From: Candidatus Cloacimonadota bacterium
GTDB lineage: Bacteria > Cloacimonadota > Cloacimonadia > Cloacimonadales > TCS61
Length of the DNA: 25,367 nt
Direction: 5' to 3'
Assembly (NCBI GenBank): GCA_021108055.1
Contig: JAIORR010000095.1
Location: 1 to 25,367, forward strand
Each line of letters begins with the position of its first letter. Positions within the stretch are counted from its first letter, which is position 1. This document shows, piece after piece, positions 1 to 7,152 of this stretch. Position numbers and translations under genes: made by a program. The notes under the pieces are model-generated. The model was given only the letters and a program-made list of their open reading frames with translations. It did not search any database and was not told the DNA's origin.

Positions 1-7
1 CAAAAAA

Positions 8-91
8 TTCAGCCACTAAGAACACTAAGAAACGCTAAGGGAAACCAATAAAATAACTTCCTTTTCAGCCACGAAGAACACTAAGAAACAC
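8..91. repeat. Degenerate short repeat, two 28-bp copies 56 bp apart
   Basis: Bases 8-35 and 64-91 are 28-bp copies of TTCAGCCAC(T/G)AAGAACACTAAGAAAC(G/A)C that differ at two positions. Within each copy a unit of about 10 bp (CACTAAGAA) recurs, so the block is a decayed tandem repeat. On the minus strand it reads as CGTGTTTCTTAGTG-like units. Similar CACGAAG-type intergenic repeats occur in many environmental bacterial genomes. No function is evident. Confidence 0.7.
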
Positions 92-322
92 GAAAATATA
101 TGTTCTTTGCTATTCTACGTTTTCCCTTTGATAAAGAAAATTTGTAAGCCTTGGCTTACTGCAAAGGGTTCGATAAAAAAACAACTTACACCGTTTTTTC
201 TCGTAACTCCGGCTTTGACGGATTCATTATCAATGGGATATAGAATTCTCTTTCCCACCAAGGAGTGTTGGGCTGCTGTTTTCACACGGACTGAGACTTT
301 GGGAAATAGATAAATGTCGGGA
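92..322. other. Region downstream of dinB without a supported gene
   Basis: Together with the repeat block, this makes about 320 bases without a supported gene. A minus-strand reading frame runs through it (72 codons from an ATG at 336, ending at 115). It lacks a well-placed ribosome binding site, overlaps the dinB end and resembles no family I recognise. I therefore treat the stretch as non-coding or as decayed sequence. Its only clear structure is the nested inverted repeat at 124-168. Confidence 0.4.
124..168 (-). terminator. Nested inverted repeat, possible terminator of umuDC-dinB
   Basis: The inner arms GTAAGCC (144-150) and GGCTTAC (153-159) sit inside outer arms CCCTTTG (124-130) and CAAAGGG (162-168). 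Read on the minus strand, the inner hairpin is followed by the T-rich AAATTTTCTTT, as a weak intrinsic terminator would be. It lies 155 bases after the dinB stop codon. The T-tract is interrupted, so termination is only plausible. Confidence 0.35.
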
Positions 323-1438
323 TTATTCTTCCTCATCTCCCATAGCCAACTCGGTTTCACTGAAAAAATCGAGCATTTGCTGATCATTAATCTTGTCACC
401 TTCCCGCACCAGATTGGAAACACTAAGTCCCAAAAGCCGTATTTTACATTCAGGACCAAGTGTTTCCAGCAAAAGCTTTCTTCCCAGATGAAACAGGATA
501 TCTTTTTTATCGAAAGCTTCAGCCAGGGTTTTACTTCTGCTTACCAAATCAAAATTTGCATACTTTATCTTAACGGTCAAAGTTTTTGCTTTAAATTTAT
601 TTTCTTTCATTTTAGAACTTATCTTTTGTGAGATTTTTTCCAGAACATCCAGCATCTCTTTCACATCGCTAATGTCTTTGGCAAAAGTGCGTTCGCAACC
701 TAATGATTTACGAATACGATGAGTTATTATGGGACGATTATCTTTTCCTCGAACAATATTATAATAAAACGTTCCTGCCTTTCCAAAGTGTTTTATCAAT
801 TCTGTAAGTGATCTTTCTTTCAAGTCTTTACCGCTACGAATTCCAAGGTAGATCATCTTTTTTTCGCTCACATTTCCGATGCCATAGAAATCTCCGATTG
901 GAAGTTTTTCCAGAATTTCCTGGGCTTTTGTGGGTGGAATTACTACCAAACCGTCCGGTTTATCCATTTCAGAAGCGATCTTTGCCAGGAACTTATTGTA
1001 GGAAACTCCTGCCGAAGCTGTTAATCTGGTTTCTTCAAAGATCTTCATTTTAATTTTATTTGCTATTTCAGTTGCAATGGTAATATTTTTTTTGTTTTCC
1101 GTTACATCCAGATATGCTTCATCGATAGAAACAGGTTCAACCAGGTCTGTATATTCAAAGAAAATTTTCCGCACGATCTGCGAAGCTTCTTTTATGGCAT
1201 CGAAATCGGGTTTTACAAAAATTCCATGCGGACATAATTTGTATGCCTGGTAACTGGGCATTGCAGAATGAATTCCGTATTTACGCGCTTCATAAGAACA
1301 GGTGGAAACTACTCCACGACTGTTTGGCTTTCCACCCACGATGAGCGGCTTGCCTTTATACTGCGGATTATCACGAATTTCTACTGCCGCAAAAAAGGCA
1401 TCCATATCAACGTGAATTATTTTTCTATCAGTTTTCAT
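323..1438 (-). CDS. dinB: DNA polymerase IV (DinB), Y-family translesion polymerase
   Basis: Error-prone DNA polymerase that copies past damaged bases. The 371 residues start with the palm motif HVDMDAFFA (metal ligand D11) and carry the Y-family catalytic signature SIDEAYLD (D106, E107). The thumb helix-hairpin-helix region and the little-finger domain follow. The C-terminus ends QQMLDFF plus an acidic tail, a plausible beta-clamp-binding peptide. Length is normal for DinB (about 350). The ATG lies one base after the umuC stop codon, so the two are surely co-transcribed and probably translationally coupled; AAGG about nine bases upstream can serve as ribosome binding site. Being in the umuD operon, it should be induced by DNA damage through the operators upstream of umuD. 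Confidence 0.95.
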   Translation of the reverse strand: MKTDRKIIHVDMDAFFAAVEIRDNPQYKGKPLIVGGKPNSRGVVSTCSYEARKYGIHSAMPSYQAYKLCPHGIFVKPDFDAIKEASQIVRKIFFEYTDLVEPVSIDEAYLDVTENKKNITIATEIANKIKMKIFEETRLTASAGVSYNKFLAKIASEMDKPDGLVVIPPTKAQEILEKLPIGDFYGIGNVSEKKMIYLGIRSGKDLKERSLTELIKHFGKAGTFYYNIVRGKDNRPIITHRIRKSLGCERTFAKDISDVKEMLDVLEKISQKISSKMKENKFKAKTLTVKIKYANFDLVSRSKTLAEAFDKKDILFHLGRKLLLETLGPECKIRLLGLSVSNLVREGDKINDQQMLDFFSETELAMGDEEE

Positions 1439-1439
1439 A

Positions 1440-2720
1440 TTAACATGCCTTCACCACCGGAATATGAGACCAACTGGTAGTGTAACCGGGAGTTAATTTT
1501 TCTCTCTTCATTTGCCAGGGCTGCTTTATACCAGTGGCGGCGTAGGTTAATTTGCCGGAACCCATTTTTTCGTTAATGTCATCCATGCAATCCATAATTG
1601 TTTTGCGGTGGTCATCCAGGTAAGTGGGTTCAAAAAGATCGAGTGGTGCCTTGCTCTGATTCATTATGTCAGATATCATCACGCCGGTTTTTTTATATTT
1701 GTAGCCGGGGCGGAAAAGGTTTTTCAGAATTTTCGATGCTGCCTTCAGAAAATCCGGTGTGTAGGCAGAGGGGAGAGGAAGGCGTGCAGTGGCATAATTG
1801 GCATATTGCGGTTCGTTCTTAAAGCGGTTTGTGGTAAGGAATACGGTTATCTGTGAAGCCACCTGTTTTTCTGTCCGCAATTTTTTTACGGCACGTGTGC
1901 AATGAGCTGCTGTTGCTTCCTGCATATCTCGAAATTCCGTAACCGGAGTGCCAAATGATCTGGAAGAGACTATTTCCTTCTTGGGCTCGATATCCATTTC
2001 CAGATCAATGCAGGAAATACCACGCAATTCCTTTACCATACGCAATCCCATGATAGTCATTTTGTTTTGCACCCATTTATCGGGGGCTTGTGAAAGTTGG
2101 AAGGCATTTTCAATGCCGTTACGCCGCAGCATTTTAGCATATTGCCGTCCCACACCCCAGATATGTTCCACCTCTATCCAGCGTAATATCTTATCTTTAT
2201 TCGGGTGGTCTGTTATATCAAAAACATTTTCGATAAAACTATGTTTCTTGGCAAAACGATTAGCAACTTTCGCCAGTGTTTTGGTGGGACCTATCCCGAT
2301 AGAAACCGGCAGTCCAGTCCATTTCCATACTGTATCTCTTATTTTTCTGCCGTAATCTGAAAAATTCAAATATTCAAAGCCGGAAAGCGAAAGGAATGCT
2401 TCATCGATTGAGTATATTTCAATGTCGGGCGTGAACTGGGTAAGTGTCTGCATTACCCGGTTAGACATATCGCCATAGAGGGCATAGTTGGAAGAAAATA
2501 TTTTAATATCATGCTTTCGGATGAGTTGTTTATCAATTTTGAAGCCGGGAGTACCGCGAGTAATACCCAGCCGTTTCAATTCCGGCGAAAGTGCCACGAT
2601 GATACCATCATTATTGGAAAGGATGCCTACCGGTTTATCGGCAAGTTGCGGATTAAACACCTTTTCACAGGAAGCATAAAAACTATTGCAATCTACCAGT
2701 GCAAAAATATCGTGTGCCAT
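1440..2720 (-). CDS. umuC: UmuC, catalytic subunit of DNA polymerase V
   Basis: Y-family polymerase that, with processed UmuD, forms the Pol V mutasome for translesion synthesis during the SOS response. The 426 residues match the length of E. coli UmuC (422). The first metal site is FALVDCNSFYASCE (D10); YSIDEAFL (D106, E107) is the catalytic signature; LDLF near residue 360 sits where UmuC proteins carry the beta-clamp-binding motif. The ATG is preceded by GAGG at a spacing of eight. The gene lies 109 bases after umuD and one base before dinB, which gives a umuD-umuC-dinB operon. No truncation or missing catalytic residue was seen. Confidence 0.95.
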   Translation of the reverse strand: MAHDIFALVDCNSFYASCEKVFNPQLADKPVGILSNNDGIIVALSPELKRLGITRGTPGFKIDKQLIRKHDIKIFSSNYALYGDMSNRVMQTLTQFTPDIEIYSIDEAFLSLSGFEYLNFSDYGRKIRDTVWKWTGLPVSIGIGPTKTLAKVANRFAKKHSFIENVFDITDHPNKDKILRWIEVEHIWGVGRQYAKMLRRNGIENAFQLSQAPDKWVQNKMTIMGLRMVKELRGISCIDLEMDIEPKKEIVSSRSFGTPVTEFRDMQEATAAHCTRAVKKLRTEKQVASQITVFLTTNRFKNEPQYANYATARLPLPSAYTPDFLKAASKILKNLFRPGYKYKKTGVMISDIMNQSKAPLDLFEPTYLDDHRKTIMDCMDDINEKMGSGKLTYAATGIKQPWQMKREKLTPGYTTSWSHIPVVKAC

Positions 2721-2829
2721 TTATTTTACCTCAATTCTTAAAGTAGGAAAAATACACTTCTTTCAAGAAAGGAAATTCTTCTTGCTTTTCTTATGTTCAA
2801 AAGCAGGGGTTAAATAATTGTTCCATTTC

Positions 2830-3291
2830 TCACCTCATTTTGTGAATAGCATAAGTTACTACTCCCCAAATCTTGAAACTCATATCTCCGGTTATTTCGA
2901 TAGACTCAAATTCAGGATTATCGGGAGCAAGATACCATTTCTTTTTTTCAGAAAGAAGTCGTTTTACCGTCAGTTCTCCATCCACGATGGCGATAACGAT
3001 CTTTTTATGTAGCGGTTCCAGTGAACGATCCACGATCAGAATGTCTCCTGGATGAATCCCTGCATCGATCATAGAATAGCCTTCCACTTTTACAAAATAA
3101 GTAGCGGTGGGATGTTCGATGAGAAATTCGTTCAGATCGAGATTCTCTTCTATATAATCCTGAGCAGGAGAGGGAAATCCTGCAGGTACATCTGTTCCTA
3201 TCAGTGGACGTTTCAATGACCTTATATTCCTGCAGCAATAGATATTTCCTATTGTCTCATCTGTTTTTACTTTCAACGAAGTCGTATTCAT
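2830..3291 (-). CDS. umuD: UmuD, self-cleaving accessory subunit of DNA polymerase V
   Basis: LexA/UmuD-type S24 peptidase. On RecA filaments it would cleave itself and then bind UmuC. The expected cleavage dipeptide is A37-G38 in VPAGFPSPA, matching C24-G25 of E. coli UmuD. The nucleophile is S73 (GYSMIDAG) and the general-base lysine K110 (GELTVKRL). It is 153 residues long, with a leader about 13 residues longer than in E. coli UmuD and no helix-turn-helix, so it is UmuD rather than LexA. The ATG follows AGG in a GGATAGGTTAAT context. Upstream lie a small hairpin (3304-3321) and two palindromic operators (3359-3406), which points to LexA-type control. Confidence 0.94.
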   Translation of the reverse strand: MNTTSLKVKTDETIGNIYCCRNIRSLKRPLIGTDVPAGFPSPAQDYIEENLDLNEFLIEHPTATYFVKVEGYSMIDAGIHPGDILIVDRSLEPLHKKIVIAIVDGELTVKRLLSEKKKWYLAPDNPEFESIEITGDMSFKIWGVVTYAIHKMR

Positions 3292-3303
3292 ATTAACCTA
3301 TCC

Positions 3304-3321
3304 ATCCGGCAACTACCGGAT
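3304..3321 (-). other. Short inverted repeat in the umuD 5' leader
   Basis: ATCCGG (3304-3309) and CCGGAT (3316-3321) are perfect 6-bp arms around a 6-base loop, just upstream of the umuD ribosome binding site. It could form a hairpin in the mRNA leader or be a protein site. It is more GC-rich than its surroundings. No function is shown. Confidence 0.35.
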
Positions 3322-3355
3322 AATGCAAAAAAGCGATCCTTACATTCACAAGGCA

Positions 3356-3382
3356 AGTTTAACTATGTAGTTAATATGTCAA
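3356..3382 (-). promoter_or_regulatory. Candidate umuD promoter between and within the operators
   Basis: On the minus strand TTGACA (3382-3377) is a perfect -35 hexamer lying between the two palindromes. A partial -10, TAAACT (3361-3356), follows after 15 bases and overlaps the proximal palindrome. The spacing is short and the -10 imperfect, so only the -35 is convincing. A repressor on either palindrome would block it. Confidence 0.4.
3359..3374. promoter_or_regulatory. Operator 1, probable SOS box (TTAACT-N4-AGTTAA)
   Basis: TTAACTATGTAGTTAA is a palindrome with 7-bp perfect arms, 68 bp upstream of the umuD start. It shares the pattern TTAACT-N4-AGTTAA with a second site 32 bp away centre to centre, about three helical turns, so bound proteins would face the same side of the DNA. 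The position upstream of umuDC suggests a LexA-type operator. The sequence is unlike the E. coli CTGT-N8-ACAG or Firmicutes GAAC-N4-GTTC boxes. Confidence 0.6.
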
Positions 3383-3390
3383 TATATTTT

Positions 3391-3406
3391 TTAACTAAAA
3401 AGTTAA
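3391..3406. promoter_or_regulatory. Operator 2, probable SOS box (TTAACT-N4-AGTTAA)
   Basis: TTAACTAAAAAGTTAA has the same 6-bp arms and N4 spacer as the site at 3359-3374 and lies just upstream of the candidate -35 hexamer for umuD. Two copies of one 16-bp palindrome flanking a promoter is the layout of a repressor-controlled SOS gene. Confidence 0.6.
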
Positions 3407-3437
3407 AAGTAGGCAGAGCATTTCAAAAACAGATATG

Positions 3438-3456
3438 TTATAACTTATTGTTATAA
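3438..3456. promoter_or_regulatory. Inverted repeat upstream of the DUF5684-like gene
   Basis: TTATAAC-TTATT-GTTATAA has perfect 7-bp arms and lies about 80 bp before the plus-strand gene at 3537. GTTATAA also recurs as a direct repeat at 437-443 and 450-456 of the 3000s. It may be an operator, but in AT-rich DNA chance is a real alternative. Confidence 0.25.
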
Positions 3457-3482
3457 AATCTATTAAGCAAAAGAGAAAAGTC

Positions 3483-3510
3483 TTGACATAAATTTAAAGA
3501 AAACATTAAT
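3483..3510 (+). promoter_or_regulatory. Candidate promoter of the DUF5684-like gene
   Basis: TTGACA (3483-3488) is followed after 16 bases by ATTAAT (3505-3510), a 4/6 match to a -10 hexamer, about 27 bases before the start codon. The -35 is perfect and the -10 weak. Confidence 0.4.
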
Positions 3511-3536
3511 CAAATCAAAAAAAAGGAGGATGTATT

Positions 3537-3908
3537 ATGTATGATGACGCTGGTGCAAGTGCTGCTGCCGGAATCGGCGCAGGAATGATGATTTTATATT
3601 TTGCAATTGTAATCTTTATGCTCATTGTCTGGTGGAAAATTTTCATCAAAGCAGGAAAACCGGGGTGGGGTATTCTAATCCCGATTTATAATGTGATATT
3701 AATGCTCGAGATTGCCGGTCGTCCGGGCTGGTGGTTTTTACTGATGCTGATCCCTGTAGTGGATATTGTTATTGCTATTATGGTTATTTTTGATCTTGCA
3801 AAAGCATTTGGTAAAGGAACCGGTTTTGGGTTTGGAATGATGTTTCTTGGAATTATTTTTTATCCGATGTTAGCATTTGGTGATGCACAATACGTAGGAA
3901 ATAATTAG
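3537..3908 (+). CDS. Small DUF5684-like integral membrane protein
   Basis: A 123-residue very hydrophobic protein. A short Gly/Ala-rich N-terminus is followed by a membrane helix (about residues 16-36), the loop KAGKPGWGILIPIYN, a second hydrophobic stretch, the repeat-like GRPGWW, a long hydrophobic segment (about 67-88), then DLAKAFGKG and a final membrane segment ending in LAFGDAQY. The order KAGKPGW...IPIYN...DLAKAFGKG...FGDAQY matches the DUF5684 family, for which I know no biochemical role. The start is set by an excellent AGGAGGA six bases before the ATG. It is monocistronic: own promoter region upstream, intrinsic terminator directly downstream. It is divergent from the SOS operon, but the SOS-type palindromes are too far away (about 130 bp) to assign them to it. 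Confidence 0.85.
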   Translation: MYDDAGASAAAGIGAGMMILYFAIVIFMLIVWWKIFIKAGKPGWGILIPIYNVILMLEIAGRPGWWFLLMLIPVVDIVIAIMVIFDLAKAFGKGTGFGFGMMFLGIIFYPMLAFGDAQYVGNN

Positions 3909-3931
3909 AATTTTTCGGTAACCAAAATTTT

Positions 3932-3961
3932 AAGCACCGCTTTTTTGGCGGTGCTTTTTTT
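3932..3961 (+). terminator. Intrinsic terminator after the DUF5684-like gene
   Basis: AGCACCGC and GCGGTGCT form an 8-bp GC-rich stem with a T-rich loop, followed by seven T residues. It lies 24 bases after the stop codon at 3908. This is a textbook rho-independent terminator on the plus strand. Confidence 0.9.
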
Positions 3962-4025
3962 ATTTGCAATTTGACAAAAACAAATAAAAGAAAAAACTAA
4001 GTTCAAATAAGAAATGGAGAAAATT

Positions 4026-5063
4026 ATGCGGAAAAAAGCCAAACGCGGTTTCGCCAGCGATAATAATGCAGGAATTCATCCTGATGTATTGAAAGCAATT
4101 AAAGATGCAAATGTTGGTCATGTTATTGGTTATGGAGAGGATGTTTACACGGAAGAAGCCATAAATATAATAAAAGAACATTTTGGACAGAACATCGATG
4201 TTCACTTTGTTTTCAATGGTACCGGAGCAAATGTGCTTGGCATGAAGGCGGTCACAGAATCTTATAATTCTATTATCTGCGCAGAGACTGCTCATATCAA
4301 TGTAGATGAATGCGGTGCTCCTGAGAAATTTACCGGCTGCAAACTGCTTCCCGTTCCCACCGTAAACGGGAAAATAACAGTTGAGAAAATCAAATATCAT
4401 ATGCATGGATTTGATTTTGAACATCATTCCCAACCAGGAGTAATTTCCATCACACAATCTACCGAACTGGGGACGGTATATACTATAAACGAAATAGCAG
4501 AAATTACACAATTTGCCCACGAGAATAATATGCTGGTTCACATGGATGGTGCCAGGCTTTGTAATGCCGTAGTAAGCTTGAACACCAATTTTAAAGAAAT
4601 AACAAATGATACAGGCATCGATATTCTTTCTTTCGGACTTACAAAGAATGGTGGTATAAATGCAGAAGCTGTGATATTTTTTGACAAAGAGCTTTCAAAA
4701 AATTTCAAATACTATCGCAAACAGGGAATGCAATTAGCATCTAAAATGAGATTTATGGCAGTTCAGTTTACTGCTTTATTAAGAAATGATCTCTGGTTGA
4801 AAAATGCTCGTCATGCTAACAGGATGGCACAGATCCTGGTGGAGAAAGTTGTTAAGAACCCGCAGGTTACTATTACTCAGAAGGTAGAAGCAAACGGCGT
4901 CTTTGCTATTATTTCCAAAGAGACAATTTCCAGATTACAAAAAGAATTTTTCTTTTATGTGTGGGATGAAGATAAATCAGAAGTTCGCTGGATGACATCT
5001 TTTGATACAACGGAAGAAGATATTATTAAATTCGTAAAAGAATTAAGATATATAATAAAATAG
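4026..5063 (+). CDS. Threonine aldolase / beta-eliminating lyase family enzyme (PLP)
   Basis: Fold-type I PLP enzyme of the low-specificity L-threonine aldolase family (LtaE/GLY1), expected to split L-threonine or L-allo-threonine into glycine and acetaldehyde in the cytoplasm. Motifs, numbered from the 4026 start: SDNNAGIHP at the N-terminus, GTGAN phosphate-binding loop (65-69), ETAH with H90 stacking on the cofactor, HMDGARL with D174 binding the pyridine nitrogen, and SFGLTKNGG with K207 as the Schiff-base lysine. An upstream ATG at 4014 is possible, but GGAG at 4016-4019 stands six bases before the ATG at 4026, so I prefer the latter (345 residues). TTGACA at 3971-3976 is a possible -35. 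Exact substrate cannot be read from sequence. The gene ends 22 bases from the convergent secretin gene, with no hairpin between them. Confidence 0.85.
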   Translation: MRKKAKRGFASDNNAGIHPDVLKAIKDANVGHVIGYGEDVYTEEAINIIKEHFGQNIDVHFVFNGTGANVLGMKAVTESYNSIICAETAHINVDECGAPEKFTGCKLLPVPTVNGKITVEKIKYHMHGFDFEHHSQPGVISITQSTELGTVYTINEIAEITQFAHENNMLVHMDGARLCNAVVSLNTNFKEITNDTGIDILSFGLTKNGGINAEAVIFFDKELSKNFKYYRKQGMQLASKMRFMAVQFTALLRNDLWLKNARHANRMAQILVEKVVKNPQVTITQKVEANGVFAIISKETISRLQKEFFFYVWDEDKSEVRWMTSFDTTEEDIIKFVKELRYIIK

Positions 5064-5085
5064 TTCAAATATTTTCAGGTTTGAT

Positions 5086-6267
5086 CTATTCCTTGTTTTT
5101 AAATATAATTTGAGAACGTTTATTAAGTAGTTCTTCTTTATCCAATATATCCATTACCGGGATGGCATCTTCTCTTCTTTTTTCGATTGAGTCTAGTAAT
5201 TCAACCTTCAGAATAATGATCATCTCGTTTGTAGATACTTCATGGCTAGTATATCCGAATAAATAACGAAGCCCGAAAACCCACCAAGGCAGGTCTTTTA
5301 ATATCGGAATACCAGATCTTTCATATTTTGTGTCGGTATCATATAAACCGCCGATCACTATTTCTTCACCGTCATATAATAGAATATCGGTATTTGATTC
5401 GCTTTTATTGATTATTGTTGATATTGCACCTGGGATAGCCGAGCTTTTTTCTACTTTTACTGTTAAGTGAATAGCTTCTCTATCACCTTCGACCAGTATT
5501 TCGGGAGTAACTTCCAGAATATGTCCGGTCTCAAAAAATTTATCGATAACATTTCCCGATTCATCAATTGTTTTCACAGAGAAATCCTGACCAACTTGAA
5601 CAAATCCGGTTTTACCTGATAAAACAATTATTGTTGGACGGGCAATAATGGTTCCCTTCTGATAACCTTCAATAATTTTAAATAGAGCATCAACATCAAT
5701 TGTAATGTCACCTGTTTCAAAGTCTTTAGATGCACTTGCCTCAAATATATCGGCTCCAATAGCAGAAGCGCCATTGAATTTAACTTCTGCATTTACATTA
5801 CCGCCAATAAGTGTTGTCCAGTCTATTCCAACTTGATTTGATAAAGTTCTATCTGCCTTAAAAAAAATTGAACTGATCCTTACCTGTCTGGTAGATGCGG
5901 TAATGATAACTTCACCAGCTTCTTTTTTTTCATCTTCTTCCAGTTTTACATCTTTAATAATAAATGCACCCGGTCTTTCTTCTATTGCAAGGTTATTGAA
6001 TCCAACGATCAGGTCTAATGCATCTTTCCAGTAAAGTTGTTTAACCGGAACCTTGATCTCACCTACGAATGTACTCATGTTAACTATTTTACGGTTTTCC
6101 GATTGTTGTGAAATTACTTCAATAGCTTTTATTGCTGACACAAAACTTGTTTCCCGTGAAATAGTTATTAGATCTTTTTCAGAAATATTTCTGGGAACGA
6201 TTTGCTGTTGACAATAAACTAATGAAACAATGAATAAAAGGATAAAGGCAATTAATATTTTTTTCAT
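5086..6267 (-). CDS. pilQ: Short secretin (PilQ/GspD family), outer-membrane pilus pore
   Basis: Outer-membrane channel subunit for a type IV pilus or type II secretion-like machine. The N-terminus is a signal peptide (MKKILIAFILLFIVSLVYCQ). Residues about 30-108 look like an N0/STN domain (IKVPVKQLYWKDALDLIV). The secretin core follows from about residue 119, with the family signature near 306-339 (GGLYDTDT...SGIPILKDLPWW...LRYLFGY). It is 393 residues long, where PilQ is typically 600-750: no AMIN domain and no N1-type repeats are visible, so it is a minimal secretin. C19 follows L-V-Y, a poor lipobox, so lipidation is doubtful. It is the last gene of the operon, three bases after the PilO/P gene, with AAGGA inside that gene's last codons as ribosome binding site. 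Confidence 0.85.
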   Translation of the reverse strand: MKKILIAFILLFIVSLVYCQQQIVPRNISEKDLITISRETSFVSAIKAIEVISQQSENRKIVNMSTFVGEIKVPVKQLYWKDALDLIVGFNNLAIEERPGAFIIKDVKLEEDEKKEAGEVIITASTRQVRISSIFFKADRTLSNQVGIDWTTLIGGNVNAEVKFNGASAIGADIFEASASKDFETGDITIDVDALFKIIEGYQKGTIIARPTIIVLSGKTGFVQVGQDFSVKTIDESGNVIDKFFETGHILEVTPEILVEGDREAIHLTVKVEKSSAIPGAISTIINKSESNTDILLYDGEEIVIGGLYDTDTKYERSGIPILKDLPWWVFGLRYLFGYTSHEVSTNEMIIILKVELLDSIEKRREDAIPVMDILDKEELLNKRSQIIFKNKE

Positions 6268-6270
6268 AAT

Positions 6271-7152
6271 CTATTCCTTACTATATAAATAAATAATTTT
6301 TTCTTTCAAAACACCGACTTCATTAAGTTTAAATACGGCATATTGTTCATCCCAATTAATTGATTCCAGATATCCATATGCTACTTTATCTCCAGGAGAG
6401 AGAACATGAATTCTACCATAAACATTACGAAGGAATATTTTGTCTGGAGTCAAGCCGATCATAGAGCTTGTATAAGTATCGACAAATTGTGATTCTTTTT
6501 CATTTGGTATTAGACCGTGTATTCTTGGATAAAAAGGATTATAAGCAATATTCTTATATTTTAATTTTCTAAATTGGATTTCAGGGAATTCCGGAGCATC
6601 TAATTCATAATATGCATTGAGAACTATCGTAAAATCGATCAAACCGGTTGGGATAGATTTTTCCTCACCAACATTTTCAGTTAATTTGATCGAATCGATT
6701 ATATAGAGCAGATATTGATTTTCAATTTGATAAATAAAAGTATATAAAGTTTGAATTGAAGCGGTTCCGATAATTGTATAAACATTAAAATAAGTAGATT
6801 CGACCTTTAGTGTTGTGTTATATAAAAAATCGAATTCCAGTTCCGGGCAAAAATTTTCACATATATCGAGCAGATAATCATAAGTAGTAGTAGGATTGTT
6901 ATCTTTGTTGATTATTTTGCTTTCTTCCTGAATGGTTTTTTCCATTCCTTTTAATGATTTAACAACAAGATCTCTATCCTGAATATCAGGATGGGTAGAT
7001 TTTAAATTCTCCAATTGTTGAATATTTTGTTCATAAGTGTTTTTTATAGAGTCTCTTTTCTTTACTGTTTTAGAATTTCCGAAGAGGAATCCCAGAATAA
7101 CAAGTAAGAGTAATCCGATTAGAATAATTGAATTCCTTATAGCATACTGCAT
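6271..7152 (-). CDS. PilO-PilP-like fused alignment protein
   Basis: Inner-membrane alignment-complex protein expected to link the inner-membrane PilM/N part to the secretin. One membrane helix (about residues 8-24) is followed by a charged coiled coil (28-80), then a region with PilO-like predicted fold (about 85-190, with TYDYLLDICENF and an alternating beta/helix pattern). The C-terminus (about 240-293) resembles the PilP beta domain: FLRNVYGRIHVLSPGDKVAYGYLESI, then a short beta meander. PilO and PilP are normally separate genes, so this is a fusion if the C-terminal assignment is right. The call rests on position (after PilM/N, before the secretin), topology and weak motifs. The ATG overlaps the preceding stop by one base (TAATG), with AAGGAA upstream. 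Confidence 0.65.
   Translation of the reverse strand: MQYAIRNSIILIGLLLLVILGFLFGNSKTVKKRDSIKNTYEQNIQQLENLKSTHPDIQDRDLVVKSLKGMEKTIQEESKIINKDNNPTTTYDYLLDICENFCPELEFDFLYNTTLKVESTYFNVYTIIGTASIQTLYTFIYQIENQYLLYIIDSIKLTENVGEEKSIPTGLIDFTIVLNAYYELDAPEFPEIQFRKLKYKNIAYNPFYPRIHGLIPNEKESQFVDTYTSSMIGLTPDKIFLRNVYGRIHVLSPGDKVAYGYLESINWDEQYAVFKLNEVGVLKEKIIYLYSKE

Noticed and set aside
1..91. CRISPR array
   Set aside because: The two 28-bp copies contain internal 10-bp repeats, there are only two, and no cas gene is present.
115..459. Minus-strand open frame of 114 codons over the dinB end
   Set aside because: It overlaps dinB in another frame; the non-overlapping part has a start with GGGAG touching the ATG, and the peptide resembles nothing I know.
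1935..1965. Sigma54-like TGGCAC-N5-TTACG on the minus strand
   Set aside because: It lies inside the umuC coding region and the -12 element is imperfect.
3960..4541. Minus-strand frame of 193 codons
   Set aside because: Antisense shadow of the threonine-aldolase-family gene, which has clear catalytic motifs.
5064..5085. Bidirectional terminator between the convergent aldolase and secretin genes
   Set aside because: No hairpin with a T-run is present in the 22-base gap.
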